Shown piece after piece: positions 25,655-36,354 of a stretch of 64,000 nucleotides of DNA (its first letter is position 1; the number at the start of each line of letters is the position of its first letter). The DNA is taken from assembly GCA_026874595.1 (NCBI GenBank), contig CM049307.1, positions 955,579-1,019,578 of the forward strand, in the 5' to 3' direction. Origin of the DNA: Sipunculus nudus. Taxonomy: Eukaryota > Annelida > Sipuncula > Golfingiida > Sipunculidae. Below the pieces are notes generated by a model. That model was not told where the DNA came from, made no database searches, and saw nothing but the letters and a program-made list of their open reading frames with translations. The position numbers were made by a program, and so were the translations under genes.

Positions 25655-25680
25655 GCGACACCTAGTGGCGCCGATGATTC
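25655..25680. promoter_or_regulatory. CTCF-like motif (CACCTAGTGGCGCC)
   Basis: GCGACACCTAGTGGCGCC at about 25655-25672 resembles the animal CTCF core in either reading direction. It lies between the integrase remnant and satellite C. Occupancy is not known; this is motif resemblance only. Confidence 0.3.
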
Positions 25681-25859
25681 AGTATCCAGCAAAAAAAAAA
25701 ACAGTCCAGGAACAACCCAGAAACAATTAAATACGCTTCAAATGACAATCATTAGCCTGACACACCAACACAACCTCACACCAGTGACAACCCCAGGGCA
25801 ACTCCAGAACAAAGTTCTGTGACTAATAATGCACCAACAATAGAGACTCAAACAAAAGT

Positions 25860-28800
25860 AATGTTGACCAAATACAAAGACTCAGTCAGTCAGTAAAACA
25901 CAAACACCAGTCATGTTCAACGACTACAGATAATCAGTCAGTCAGTAAAACACAAACACCAGTAATGTTCACCAACTTTAGACAGTCAGTCAGTAAAGCA
26001 CGAAAACAAGTAATGTTCACCGAATACAGAGAATAAGTCAGTCAGTAAAACACACACATCAGTAATGTTCACCGACTATAGAGACTCAGTCAGTCGGTAA
26101 AACACAAACACCAGTAATGTTCACCGACTATAGAGACTCAGTCAGTCAGTGAAACACAAACACCAGTAATGTTCACCGACTATAGAGACTCAGTCAGTTA
26201 GTAAAACACAAACACCAGTAATGTTCACCGACTGTAGAGAATCAGTCAGTCATTAAAACACAAACACCAGTAATGTTCACCGACTATAGAGACTAAGTCA
26301 GTAAAACACAAACACCAATAATGTTCACCGACTATAGAGACTAAGTCAGTCAGTAAAACACAGACACCAGTAATGTTCAACGGCTATAGAGACTAAGTCA
26401 GTCAGTAAAACACAAACACCAGTAATGTTCACCGACTATAGAGACTAAGTCAGTCAGTAAAACACAAACACCAGTAATGTTCACCGACTATAGAGACTAA
26501 GTCAGTCAGTAAAACACAAACACCAGTAGTGTTCACCGACTATAGAGACTCAGTCAGTCAGTAAAACACAACCACCAGTAATGTTCACCGACTGTAGAGA
26601 CTCAGTCAGTCAGTAAAACACAACCACCAGTAATGTTCACCGACTGTAGAGACTCAGTCAGTCAGTAAAACACAATCACCAGTAATGTTCACCGACTGTA
26701 GAGACTCAGTCAGTCATTAAAACACAATCACCAGTAATGTTCAACGACTATAGAGACTCAGTCAGTCAGTAAAACACAAACACCAGTAATGTTCAACGAC
26801 TATAGAGACTCAGTCAGTCAGTAAAACACAAACACTAGTAATGTTCACCGACTATAGAGACTAAGTCAGTCAGTAAAACACAAACACCAGTAATGTTCAC
26901 CGACTATAGAGACTCAGTCAGTCATTAAAACACAAACACCAGTAATGTTCACCGACTATAGAGACTCAGTCAGTCATTAAAACACAAACACCAGTAATGT
27001 TCACCGACTGTAGAGAATCAGTCAGTCATTAAAACACAAACACCAGTAAAGTTCACCGACTATAGAGACTCATTCAGTCAGTGAAACACAAACACCAGTA
27101 ATGTTCACCGACTATAGAGACTCAGTCAGTCAGTAAAACACAAACACCAGTAATGTTCAACGACTATAGAGACTAAGTCAGTCAGTAAAACACAAACACC
27201 AGTAATGTTCACCGACTATAGAGACTAAGTCAGTCAGTAAAACACAAACACCAGTAATGTTCAACGACTATGGAGACTAAGTCAGTCAGTAAAACACAAA
27301 CACCAGTTATGTTTACCGACTATAGAGACTCAGTCAGTCAGTAAAACACAATCACCAGTAATGTTTACCGACTATAGAGAATCAATCAGTTAGTAAAACA
27401 CAAACACCAGTAATGCTCACCGACTATAGAGACTAAGTCAGTCAGTAAAACACAAACACCAGTAATGTTCACCGACTATAGAGAATCAGTCAGTCATTAA
27501 AACACAAACACCAGTAATGTTCACCAACTACAGAGACTAAGTCAGTCAGTGAAACACAAACACCAGTAATGTTCACCGACTATAGAGGCTCAGTCAGTCA
27601 GTGAAACATAAACACCAGTAATGTTCAACGACTACAGATAATCAGTCAGACAGTAAAACACAAACACCAGAAATGTTCAGCAACTTTAGACAGTCAGTAA
27701 AGCATGAAAACCAGTAATGTTCACCGAATACAGAGACTCAGTCAGTAAGTAAAACACAAACACCAGTAATGTTCACCGACTACAGAGACTCAGTCAGTCA
27801 GTAAATCACAAACACCAGTAATGTTCACCGAATATAGAGGCTCAGTTAAAAAACGAAGACCAGTAACGTTTACCAACTATAGAGACTGAGTCAGTCAGTA
27901 AAACACAAACACCAGTAATGTTCACCGACTATAGAGACTAAGTCAGTCAGTAAAACACAAACACCAGTAATGTTCACCGACTTTAGAGAATCAGTCAGTC
28001 ATTTAAACACAAACACCAGTAATGTTCACCAACTACAGAGACTAAATCAGTCAGTGAAACACAAACACCAGTAATGTTCACCGACTATAGAGACTCAGTC
28101 AGTCAGTGAAACACAAACACCAGTAATGTTCACCGACTACAGATCATCAGTCAGACAGTAAAACACGAACACCAGAAATGTTCAGCAACTTTAGACAGTC
28201 AGTAAAGCATGAAAACCAGTAAAGTTCACCGAATACAGAGACTCAGTCAGTAAGTAAAACACAAACACCAGTAATGTTCACCGACTACAGAGACTCAGTC
28301 AGTCAGTAAAACACAAACACCAGTAATGTTCACCGAATATAGAGGCTCAGTTAAATAAAAAAAGACCAGTAACGTTTACCAACTATAGAGACTGAGTCAG
28401 TCAGTAAAACACAAACACCAGTAATGTTCCGCAACTACAGAGACTAAGTCAGTCAGTGAAACACAAACACCAGTAATGTACACCGACTATAGAGGCTCAG
28501 TCAGTCAGTAAAACACAAACACCAGTAATGTTCACCGACTATAGAGAATCAGCCAGTCATTTAAACACAAACACCAGTAATTTTCAACGACTATAGAGGC
28601 TCAGTTAAAAAAAAGACCAGTAACGTTTACCAACTATAGAGACTGAGTCAGTCAGTAAAACAGAAACACCAGTAATGTTCACCGACTATAGAGAATCAGC
28701 CAGTCATTTAAACACAAACACCAGTAATTTCAACGACTATAGAGGCTCAGTTAAAAAAAAGACCAGTAACGTTTACCAACTATAGAGACTGAGTCAGTCA

Positions 28801-29085
28801 GTAAAACAGAAACACCAGTAATGTTCACCGACTATAGAGAATCAGTCAGTCATTGAAACACAATCACCAGTAATGTTCACCGACTATAGAGACTCAGTCA
28901 TTCAGTAAAAAACACACACCAGTAATGTTCAACGACTATAGAGACTCAGTCAGTCAGTAAAACACAATCACCAGTAATGTTCTCCGACTATAGAGACTAA
29001 GTCAGTCAGTAAAACACAATCAACAGTAATGTTCACTAACTATAGAGACTCAGTTAAACACAATTACCAGTAATGTTCACCAACT
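25860..29085. repeat. Satellite C: about 52-bp units, about 62 copies
   Basis: The unit is about 52 bp: GTCAGTCAGTAAAACACAAA, then CACCAGTAATGTTCACCGAC, then TATAGAGACTCA. Shorter variants (about 48 bp) lack one GTCA. Longer composite blocks recur: a five-step block holding CAGATAATCAGTCAGACAGT, CAGAAATGTTCAGCAACTTT and GAGGCTCAGTTAAA occurs at about 27600-27900 and 28100-28400, and shorter versions at about 28590-28800. The first, most diverged unit (about 25850-25910) merges into sequence just after the integrase remnant. This suggests that the seed lay in the 3' part of the retroelement. No protein is encoded. Confidence 0.95.
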
Positions 29086-29429
29086 ATAGAGGTTCTTGAT
29101 GAAATTTCCACAGTAATATAGCAGATCTAAGTATGCACGCAACTCTTGGACGTTTTGTCGTTGTGGGGCATTTACGATTGCTGATATTTTCTCGTTTAAT
29201 GGATGCCGTTCTATAGTTTCATATAAACTAATACATTCAATAATTATTGGTATATCTGTAAAATAAGGACAACAAAGTTTATCTTTTTATGGTAAATTTA
29301 CATACAGGTATGAAAACTACACAGACAGTACAGCAGTAACAGTAATTCAGTAATGTTATAACATTTATAGTTAAGACCAGAGTTTTTAAGTTTTTTATAT
29401 TTTATTCTAAAAAGGTTAAAAAAAAGTGG
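29086..29429. other. Non-coding sequence after satellite C
   Basis: About 340 bp, with no gene or repeat recognised. Confidence 0.5.
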
Positions 29430-29735
29430 GGGTTTATAGTCTGATATCACCGACGATGTCAGTCTTATCCGACTTTACATTTCGCCTTCCTGGTCTTTCA
29501 GGCCTATTCATTCTTGTAGCTTTTATCGGCTCCCTGGGGAGCATACAACCCAAGCAGCCGTATCAGGCGCTAGAAGGTTATTCGTCCTACATTTGCCTTC
29601 CTCCCATGACAAGTACCTATTCACTCTGGGGGTCGAGAGAGCCGGCTCTGAAACCAGAGTTGTTGTTGTTTCTGTGAACTGTGAGACTGTTCAGTGTGTG
29701 CAGTGACTGTAAAGGTGTGTCTAGATATTTAAAAG
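29430..29735 (+). repeat. Retroelement leader/LTR fragment, repeat of 23655-23735
   Basis: The block from about 29647 to 29730 (CTGAAACCAGAGTTGTTG, then TTTCTGTGAACTGTGAGACT) matches 23655-23735, just ahead of the gag remnant, at roughly 85% by eye. The two copies lie on either side of the gypsy relic and satellite C, as terminal repeats or a leader duplication would. The upstream part (29430-29640) has an open frame with no recognised motif. Confidence 0.5.
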
Positions 29736-29815
29736 TGCATATATAAATATTATTAAAAAAACAGGTCCACGCTAGCGTTGATATGGAAGTAGAGCTTACT
29801 GCTTGTTCCCACTGT

Positions 29816-30010
29816 AGTCCGCGGACAGGCAGGCCGCTGCACACACATTTATAAAGTCCGCGGACAGGCAGGCCGCTGCACACACATTTATAAAGTCCGC
29901 GGACAGGCAGGCCGCTGCACACACATTTATAAAGTCCGCGGACAGGCAGGCCGCTGCACACACATTTATAAAGTCCGCGGACAGGCAGGCCGCTGCATAC
30001 ACATTTATAA
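29816..30010. repeat. 39-bp tandem repeat, 5 copies
   Basis: Five near-perfect 39-bp units begin at 29816, 29855, 29894, 29933 and 29972. Each contains AGTCCGCGGACAGGCAGGCC with a CCGCGG palindrome. As 39 is a multiple of three, two - strand frames stay open with a 13-residue cysteine-containing repeat. They lack a start context, splice signals or family resemblance, so I treat them as artefacts. Confidence 0.95.
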
Positions 30011-30416
30011 GTATACACGGGGCTAATCCAGAATTCAATCTGCTCTTTTCCAATGCCCTACGGTAAAGATTCATGAGAACAGATAATTTAGATACATGTT
30101 GACACATTTCTACACGCAATAATATTATATATCGATCAATGGCGTAATGTGTCAGTTTGATTGTAACGTATTGTAATTATTTGTACCATGTTTGTTTTTT
30201 TGTGTCTTGATCAATTAATTTCCAGTTCAAAGTTCAAAAGTATGGTGATGTATATTTGACGGAACATGTTCGGTCATTGGGGTATTCATCCCTACATGTA
30301 CTTCACATATTTATGAGACATGTATCAATTTCAAATGTGTAAAAGAAAGCATTGCAAAATCCATAAGACAACAAGAATAAATCTTACATCTGAAGTAAGA
30401 ATTTTTTTCACAACAG

Positions 30417-30620
30417 TGAATCAAGGGTTTGGGGAAATTCCCAAACCACAGATGCCACTGCCTGAGTATCCTAGTGTCACCATGGAAAGGCCCCACGACC
30501 AAGGACATGTACATGAAAGTATGGATGGACAAAAGGAGAAGGACCTCGTGCCAAATCCACAAGTTAACTCTGCAGAACCTGAACCAGATATACCCGAGAA
30601 ACCTGTCGACAAAAAGAAAG
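30417..30620 (+). CDS. Candidate internal exon of the unrecognised host gene
   Basis: The acceptor is TTTTTTTCACAACAG (ending 30416). The exon is 204 bp, phase 1 in and phase 1 out, and ends at a weaker donor, AAAG/GTGCAA. Its translation is proline- and glutamate-rich (GFGEIPKPQMPLPEYPSV and later EPDIPEKPVDKKK), typical of a disordered cytoplasmic or nuclear segment and unlike the AT-rich flanks. It fits in phase with the first exon at 22004-22088 and with the next candidate at 31297. No domain is recognised. The donor is not consensus, and intron retention or a different exon end is possible: the open frame continues to a TAG at 30637. Confidence 0.45.
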
Positions 30621-31296
30621 GTGCAACACTTATTTAGAAATTTATAAGCTGCATGTAATCTTTATAGGAATTCTGTTTTAATATATTGTATATGAAAGAG
30701 CACGTATGGCCTTAGAGTAGTTTACATTGGGCATTTATCTCAACCATTGAGTGCTTACCAGCGGAGGCTCTTCTTATCGGCTAATCAGAAAATAAAGTGC
30801 AGGGTTAAGGTGCACGATTTACTTTATTTATCGGGGACACATGGATGCCCTTCATAGAGCAGAAATTTTCTTCTACATACAAAATAGTATGAATTCTTCT
30901 TTCTTTATACCCGACCCGTGATCGTTAAAATGAAGAGGTCTTTTAGGTTGACAGTCACCTGTATAACAGCCATATAGCTTTCACTTAAATATATAAGTAA
31001 AATATTACAAAAATACCAGTGTATCAGTAAAATTTGTCACAATACAAAATATACATTGTCTACAATAGCTGGCAGGTGTTGAATAAGTATTTCATTTTGT
31101 CTGGAAGCCAAGGTCGTGAAAGTTTACCGAAACATGCCCTATCAAACGCGATATATTTTTGTGGTATTAATAATCATAACTTTTTAACATCAGGTACAAT
31201 TAACAAGTACAAGTAACGTATTCAGTACTGAAAGTAAACATAATTCTTTTATAGGTCAATTATGAAAAATGACACAAAATAAATTACTATATACAG

Positions 31297-31615
31297 CTTC
31301 GCGTACATGGAGACAGGCAGCAGGAAAGACAATAAGCCACAAGTCGCGCCAGGCACGTCGCAAGTTACTTTGGAGTATAGTCAGCAATGACGAAAATCAA
31401 GCCGAGCAGTCACGTGAACAGTCACATGAACAGGAAAGGGAGTCATGTGTTAATATTGAAGGCTCGCTTGATCACGAGATGAACGAGAAGCGGATGACAG
31501 CCATCGCTCAGCGTCTGGTGAAAGAAGAACAGGAAGAATGCAACGAGACAGACGAACAGAAACAGCAGCGTGTCAGAGAGCTTCCCTTGCGACTAGATGA
31601 GCGGCTGGCAGTTAT
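31297..31615 (+). CDS. Candidate internal exon, Glu/Gln-rich, unrecognised gene
   Basis: The acceptor is ACTATATACAG (ending 31296) and the donor GTAAGT (31616-31621). The 319-bp exon accepts phase 1, matching the exon ending at 30620, and leaves in phase 2. The product starts with a basic stretch (SRTWRQAAGK, KSRQARRKL). It becomes strongly charged and helix-prone (SREQSHEQERES; RLVKEEQEECNETDEQKQQ) and ends RELPLRLDERLAV. CpG and GC content is well above the flanks. No domain is certain. The ELPL-LDER segment slightly recalls the stretch before the first membrane helix in TMC channel-like proteins, but that is a guess. The next exon is not seen; 80 bp downstream the gene is interrupted by the Gmr1-like element, and later exons may lie beyond it. 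Confidence 0.5.
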
Positions 31616-31701
31616 GTAAGTAGTCATATAATAAAAATGTTATAATGATTTATTAGTATTAAAAATATATCAAGCTTATCATAAATGCACAATGTATATA
31701 T

Positions 31702-32551
31702 TGTTACGGAACCTAATATCAACAGATAACGTATGCGTGATGAACATAAATTTTGTCAAGGGGATAAAAAAATCAGATTCTGTAACACTAGGCAGCGTGA
31801 AATGTCTAGGGGAATGAATAAAGAAGTCCGTGTTTTTTTTTGTTAACAAATAACTATAATTTATTTTTAAAACAACCCTAACATTACAATACACTAAATC
31901 AATACAATTACACAGTATAACAGCGGTATAACAACAAATCAATACAATGACACAATAAAATAAACAAAGAGCACAGTACCTAGATACCACCACTGTCACA
32001 ACGATAAGTCCTTTTAAATGTATATGCCGGATGAAAAGTCCACACAAATACTCTCGGAGAATAACAGTCCAATGTAAAGCTCTTGTAACAATCCAGAAAG
32101 TAAACTTGAGGCAGTCAGCATTAAATTGTATAGAGTTAGTAATAGTAGAATCCCTGAAATTACTGGATAATCGGACAGGTCCCACTGACATACGTCTGTG
32201 TCCGCTGGAATATTCTCTCACCTCTCCTCCGCTTTAAAACACAGCCCCCTATTTATAACTTCTTGCCCACAGCCTAGAATTTTTCCACTTCTCGAACAGT
32301 CTAAAGAATCTTATATAATACACAGTAAACATGCGTTACAGGAATCATCTAGAAGAAAATCGCTGTGTCTCTTTATACCAGGGTTCTCACGTGAGCTCGG
32401 CCCGGCCCGGCCAGGCGAGAAAGCCCCAAGCTAGCATGACAACGAGAGTTCAACCAGTACGGATTAAACTGAGAATGCAATACGCGGCCAGACACGGGCG
32501 CTACAACACGAGTTACGCCCGTGTCACGCAATAAAAAGAGCACCTGTAACA
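31702..32551 (-). repeat. 3' LTR of the Gmr1-like element
   Basis: It matches 37836-38682 along its whole length with scattered substitutions and small homopolymer indels. The ends are TGTTACGGA... and ...CACCTGTAACA on the + strand, a 6-bp inverted repeat (TGTTAC/GTAACA). It contains an AATAAA-type signal on the element strand region and CpG-rich GGCCCGGCCCGGCC near 32400. The copies have drifted since insertion, so the insertion is not recent. Confidence 0.93.
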
Positions 32552-32562
32552 CTCCCCCTCCT
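32552..32562 (-). other. Polypurine tract of the Gmr1-like element
   Basis: On the - strand AGGAGGGGGAG lies directly next to the 3' LTR, where plus-strand DNA synthesis would be primed. Its position and pure purine content are diagnostic. Confidence 0.85.
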
Positions 32563-32689
32563 GTAAAAAAAAAAAGTTTTCTCGGAAAACTATCTTTTTG
32601 CGATCAAAACATCTCAAAAATCATTTTTTTTTTCATCATTACATAAACATCTCATTTAAAACATTTCATGAACATCTCGATAAACAATC

Positions 32690-34065
32690 AGCAAGTATAT
32701 TGTCCTTCCCTTTTATGTGTTTGATTTCAAGGTTGTAATCTTGTAAGAACAAACTCAACATCTCAACAGTCTTTGATTTTACACTCAAACTTGTTCATGA
32801 ACGTGAGGGGATTGTGATCACTGAAGACAATGATAGGCTTGGATGATGGAGTAACATAAACTCAAAAATGTTGCAATGCCAAAATCAAAGCAAAACATTT
32901 TTTTTTCAATAGTGGAGTAGTTTTTCTGGTTTGCATTAAACTTTCTTGAGAAATAAATTGGATTATCTATGCCATCATTGCCTTCTTGTAACAACACAGT
33001 ACCACAGCAGTATCACTAGCATCTACAGCTAACTTAAAAGGTACAGAAAAGTCTGGAGCTGCTAAAACTGGTGAACTTTGTAGAATTGCTTTCAAATCCT
33101 GAAATGCATTTCCACACTGAACATTCCATACAAACCTTTGTTTCTTCCCCAACAAATTAGTCAAAGGTTCAGCTACAGCAGAAAAATTTGGACAAAACTT
33201 ACTGTAGTATCCAACCATACCAAGAAAACGCATTATTTGCTTTTTGTTTTCTGGTCTAGGAAATGCAGAAATAGCACTTATCTTAGCATCAACAGGTTTT
33301 ACTTGACCCTGCCCTACAATATGACCCAAAAATGTTAATTGCGCATGAAAAAACTCAGATTTAACTAAGTTGGCGGTCAGACGTGCTTCACTGAGTCTTT
33401 TGAAGAGGTCGCGAAGAAGTTGCAGATGTTTCTCCCAGGTGTCGCTGTACACGATGAGGTCATCAATATATGCGTCGCAGCCCTGAATGTCCTTGACAAC
33501 CATATGGATGAGGCGCTGGAACGTGGCTGACGAGTCCCCCTTGCCAAACGGCATTACTTTATACTGGTACAGTCCTTGCGGCGTCACAAATGCGGACACT
33601 TCTTTCGCTCGTTCTGTCAGCGGAACTTGCCAGAATCCTTTTAGCAAGTCAAACTTGGAGACATATCTGGAGCTACCGACTCTATCAACACAATCATCGA
33701 TCCTCAGAATCGGGAACGTGTCAGTTTTGGTGACAGAGTTCAGTTTTCGATAATCTGTGCACATACGATCACTTCCATCAGGTTTTGGCACAAGAACACA
33801 TGGTAAACTTCAGTTACTGTCACTAGGTTCAATAAAATCGTTGTCCCAAAATATTGAATCTCATCCTGTAGATATCTTGCTTTTCTGGATTCAGTCTATA
33901 AGGATGCTGCTTAACTGAGCTTGCCTCGCCAACATCGACGTCATGGCACAATATGTTATTTCGCGTTGGAATGTCACTAAACAAATGCTCAAAATTCCAC
34001 AGCAGGTTCTTGAGGTCTTGTTGTTGTTGTGCGGTAAGGTGTGACAGTTTGGCATCAGGTTGTTA
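32690..34065 (-). pseudogene. Reverse transcriptase and RNase H of the Gmr1-like element
   Basis: Read on the - strand from about 34065. A linker (TAQQQQDLKNLLWNFEHLFS, then PYRLNPEKQ) leads to a broken entry to RT near 33790-33860, where frames change. The long open part (33791-32967) starts PKPDGSDRMCTDYRKLNSVT and carries SRYVSKFDLLKGFWQVPL (first catalytic Asp), VMPFG and YIDD (33459-33470). It continues through the thumb (FLGHIVGQGQVKP; FLGMVGYYSKFCPNFS) into RNase H (LAVDASD). The rest of RNase H is frameshifted: KKCFALILALQHF and FSDHNPLTF can be read near 32780-32900, then stops. RT catalytic residues are intact, but RNase H is truncated. The domain lies downstream of integrase, the reverse of normal Ty3/gypsy. 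Confidence 0.9.
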
Positions 34066-34295
34066 AGCACGTCTGAGTTTTTTAATGATACTGTACCACA
34101 CTGAATGTCTACGTAAGTATCAATTTGTACAATCAGTATCTACTTTAACTGGGTCAGGGGCAGTGTTTACACAATTTTCAGCAGTAACATTATGTATAAC
34201 ATCTGATGTGCTGTTTCTGTCATAATATGGTTTCAACATGTTAACATGGCACAGCTGTTTCTTCTTACGCTTATCTGATGTCAACAGTATGTAAT

Positions 34296-35300
34296 TTAAA
34301 TCACTGACTTTCTTGTCAACAATGTAAGGACCAAAATATCTAGCTTGCAGAATTCGGCCAGGGATGGGAAGTAAGGCAAGGACTTTTCACCAGGCTCAAA
34401 CGTTCTACTTACAGTGTGTTTGTCATACATTGTTTTCATTTTACTTTGCGCAGATTTTAGATTTGACTTTGCAATCTCACAAGCATTGTGTAGTTTAGTG
34501 CGAAAGTCTGAGACATACTGCAGTAAACTAAGAGAATCAGGGTTTTCACACAAGAGTTTTTCTTTAAGCAGTTTCAATGGACCTCGAACTGAGTGTCCAA
34601 AAACTAGTTCAAAGGGACTGAAACCCAAGGACTCTTGAAAGGATTCTCTGACAGCAAACAGCAATAGGTGGATTCCTTCATCCCAGTCTTTCTGTGTGTC
34701 ATAGCAGTAAGTCCTGATCATGTTTTTTAATGTCTGGTAAAAACGCTCGAGGGCGCCCTGACTTTCAGGATGGTATGGCGAAGAGCTGTACTGTTTTATA
34801 CCTAGCTCAAGCATAACTTGCTGGAATAAGCCAGACATAAATTTAGACCCTTGGTCAGACTGGACGGATTTTGGTAATCCAAACGTTGTAAAAAAAACTT
34901 GGTCAGAGCTTTGACAACACTTTTGGCATTAATTTCGCGCAATGGTATTGCCTCAGGGAACCTGGTATATGCGCACATAATTGTCAGCAAGTATTTATGT
35001 CCAGATTTTGTTTTGGGCAGTGGTCCAACACAGTCAACAATAATCCTACTGAATGGTTCCTCGAAAGCAGGAATAGGCCTAAGTGGGGGCTTAGGAGGAT
35101 TCTGATTGGGCTTGCCTACCATCTGGCATGTATGGCATGATTTACAATATTGTACAACATCTTTCCTGAGGTTAGGCCAATAGAAGTGTGTACTAATTTT
35201 CTGATAAGTTTTAGTTATACCTAAATGGCCAGACAAAGGAGCCTCATGTGCCAAGCTTAGAATTTCATTGCGAAAGCTTTTGGGCATTACTATTTGATGT
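34296..35300 (-). pseudogene. Integrase of the Gmr1-like element, one frameshift
   Basis: Read on the - strand. The HHCC zinc-binding domain is intact (HEAPLSGHLGITKTY ... CKSCHTC, about 35262-35121). The DDE core has its first Asp in IIVDCVGPLPK (about 35034), its second in SDQGSKF (34854-34856) and Glu in ESQGALERF (34746-34748), with exactly 35 residues between the last two, the D,D35E spacing. One frameshift at the run of A at 34889-34897 splits the domain into two open frames; a homopolymer sequencing error could explain it. The C-terminal part (SRTFEPGEK...) runs to about 34296. It follows the protease and precedes RT. All three catalytic residues survive. Confidence 0.92.
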
Positions 35301-35689
35301 TTGATGGCCCACTCCTCATCAGCGCATACATCAGGTGGTCGCGATTTACGCATAAGCACTCCATTTTTAACATAGAAACAAACTGGGTTCTGTGACAGTT
35401 CATCTTTAGAAACTGCCCTGGGAAACAAACATGAAATTTCAGGGTCCTTAAGCTGTTCCGCGATAAGTTCTGACCTTGAGAATGCTGCATCCTGTACAGG
35501 CGGTTCATTAGACGAGTCACTAGTGACTCCCAGAGTGTTATTATCTGGGCCATTATCCTCATGCATGTTTTTCTTGGCCATAGATCTAGTTACAGCACAT
35601 GAAGGATACAAACCAGGAATTTCCTGACTTTCCGGATCAGTGTCCTGATCAAGTGACGGCTTTTCTGTCACTATTGGTACAGGCTGTAC

Positions 35690-35960
35690 CTTGTCACCTG
35701 CAACATCACTGCCTAGTAGCAACTGAACTCCCTTAAAGGGTAAAGTAGTTCTTAAGCCAACAGTAATATTCCCAGAAATCAAATCTGACTTTAAATGGAT
35801 ACTGTGAAGCGGAACTGAAGTGTGCTTGTCAGAAGACACACCATTATCATGTGCATGTGCACCAGCAAAGGACCTATTAAAAAATGGCAAAGTGTTTGCT
35901 AAAATAAGAGTCTGGCCTGAACCAGTGTCCCTCGAAATTCTAATATGGGTAGAATCTAAA
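35690..35960 (-). pseudogene. Aspartic protease of the Gmr1-like element
   Basis: On the - strand RDTGSGQTLIL carries the D-T-G active site (codons at 35921-35929). About 60 residues later GVQLLLGSDVAGDKV gives the second conserved retropepsin motif. The open frame (from 35890 on) continues without a break through a spacer into the integrase zinc finger, as in a pol polyprotein. The active-site codons lie just upstream of the frame's first Met, so translation would come from an upstream gag-pol frame, now broken at about 35950. Confidence 0.85.
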
Positions 35961-36255
35961 AAATCACTTGAAAGTGATACAAAACATCATGTTTGAATGA
36001 CTCAAATAACTCCATTTCAGAGTCAGGAGAGGACTTTACTACCTCAGCTGCATCAAACAAAGAACTGACATTGACAGTGTCAGTCATAAACTCTTTTTCA
36101 GAGTAATTTAAGGAATCTACATCCTTTTTATCATCCAACTTTTCATGGGACTTAACAGAGGAATTTTCCTCAGCAGAAATAAACTTCTGTTTGTCATAAG
36201 AGGACCTGGCCTCATTTGAAATACTCTCGCTAGAGTCATAAAAGGACTTAGCCAC
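35956..36255 (-). pseudogene. Acidic Ser/Glu-rich spacer between gag and protease
   Basis: A 99-codon open frame on the - strand, rich in Ser, Glu, Asp and Lys (KSFYDSSESISNEARSSYD), with loose repeats of an S/E-rich phrase. It sits between the zinc knuckle of gag and the DTG site and has no known domain. It may be a linker of the gag-pol polyprotein. A frame change separates it from the protease. Confidence 0.55.
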
Positions 36256-36354
36256 ATTTAGAGAATACTCCTCGCAGGAGTCTTGAAAGGACCTGGCCTT
36301 ATTAAATTCCTCACAGGAATCAACTGAGGTTTTTATCCCGCAAGCTACGGATTC

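Noticed and set aside
29617-30119. Two overlapping repeat proteins on the - strand
   Set aside because: The open frames arise because the 39-bp unit is a multiple of three and has no stop in two frames. There is no start context, splice support or family resemblance.
31679-32434. Several open frames of 60-180 codons
   Set aside because: They lie wholly or largely within the LTR of the Gmr1-like element; some recur in the other LTR. They have no coding features.
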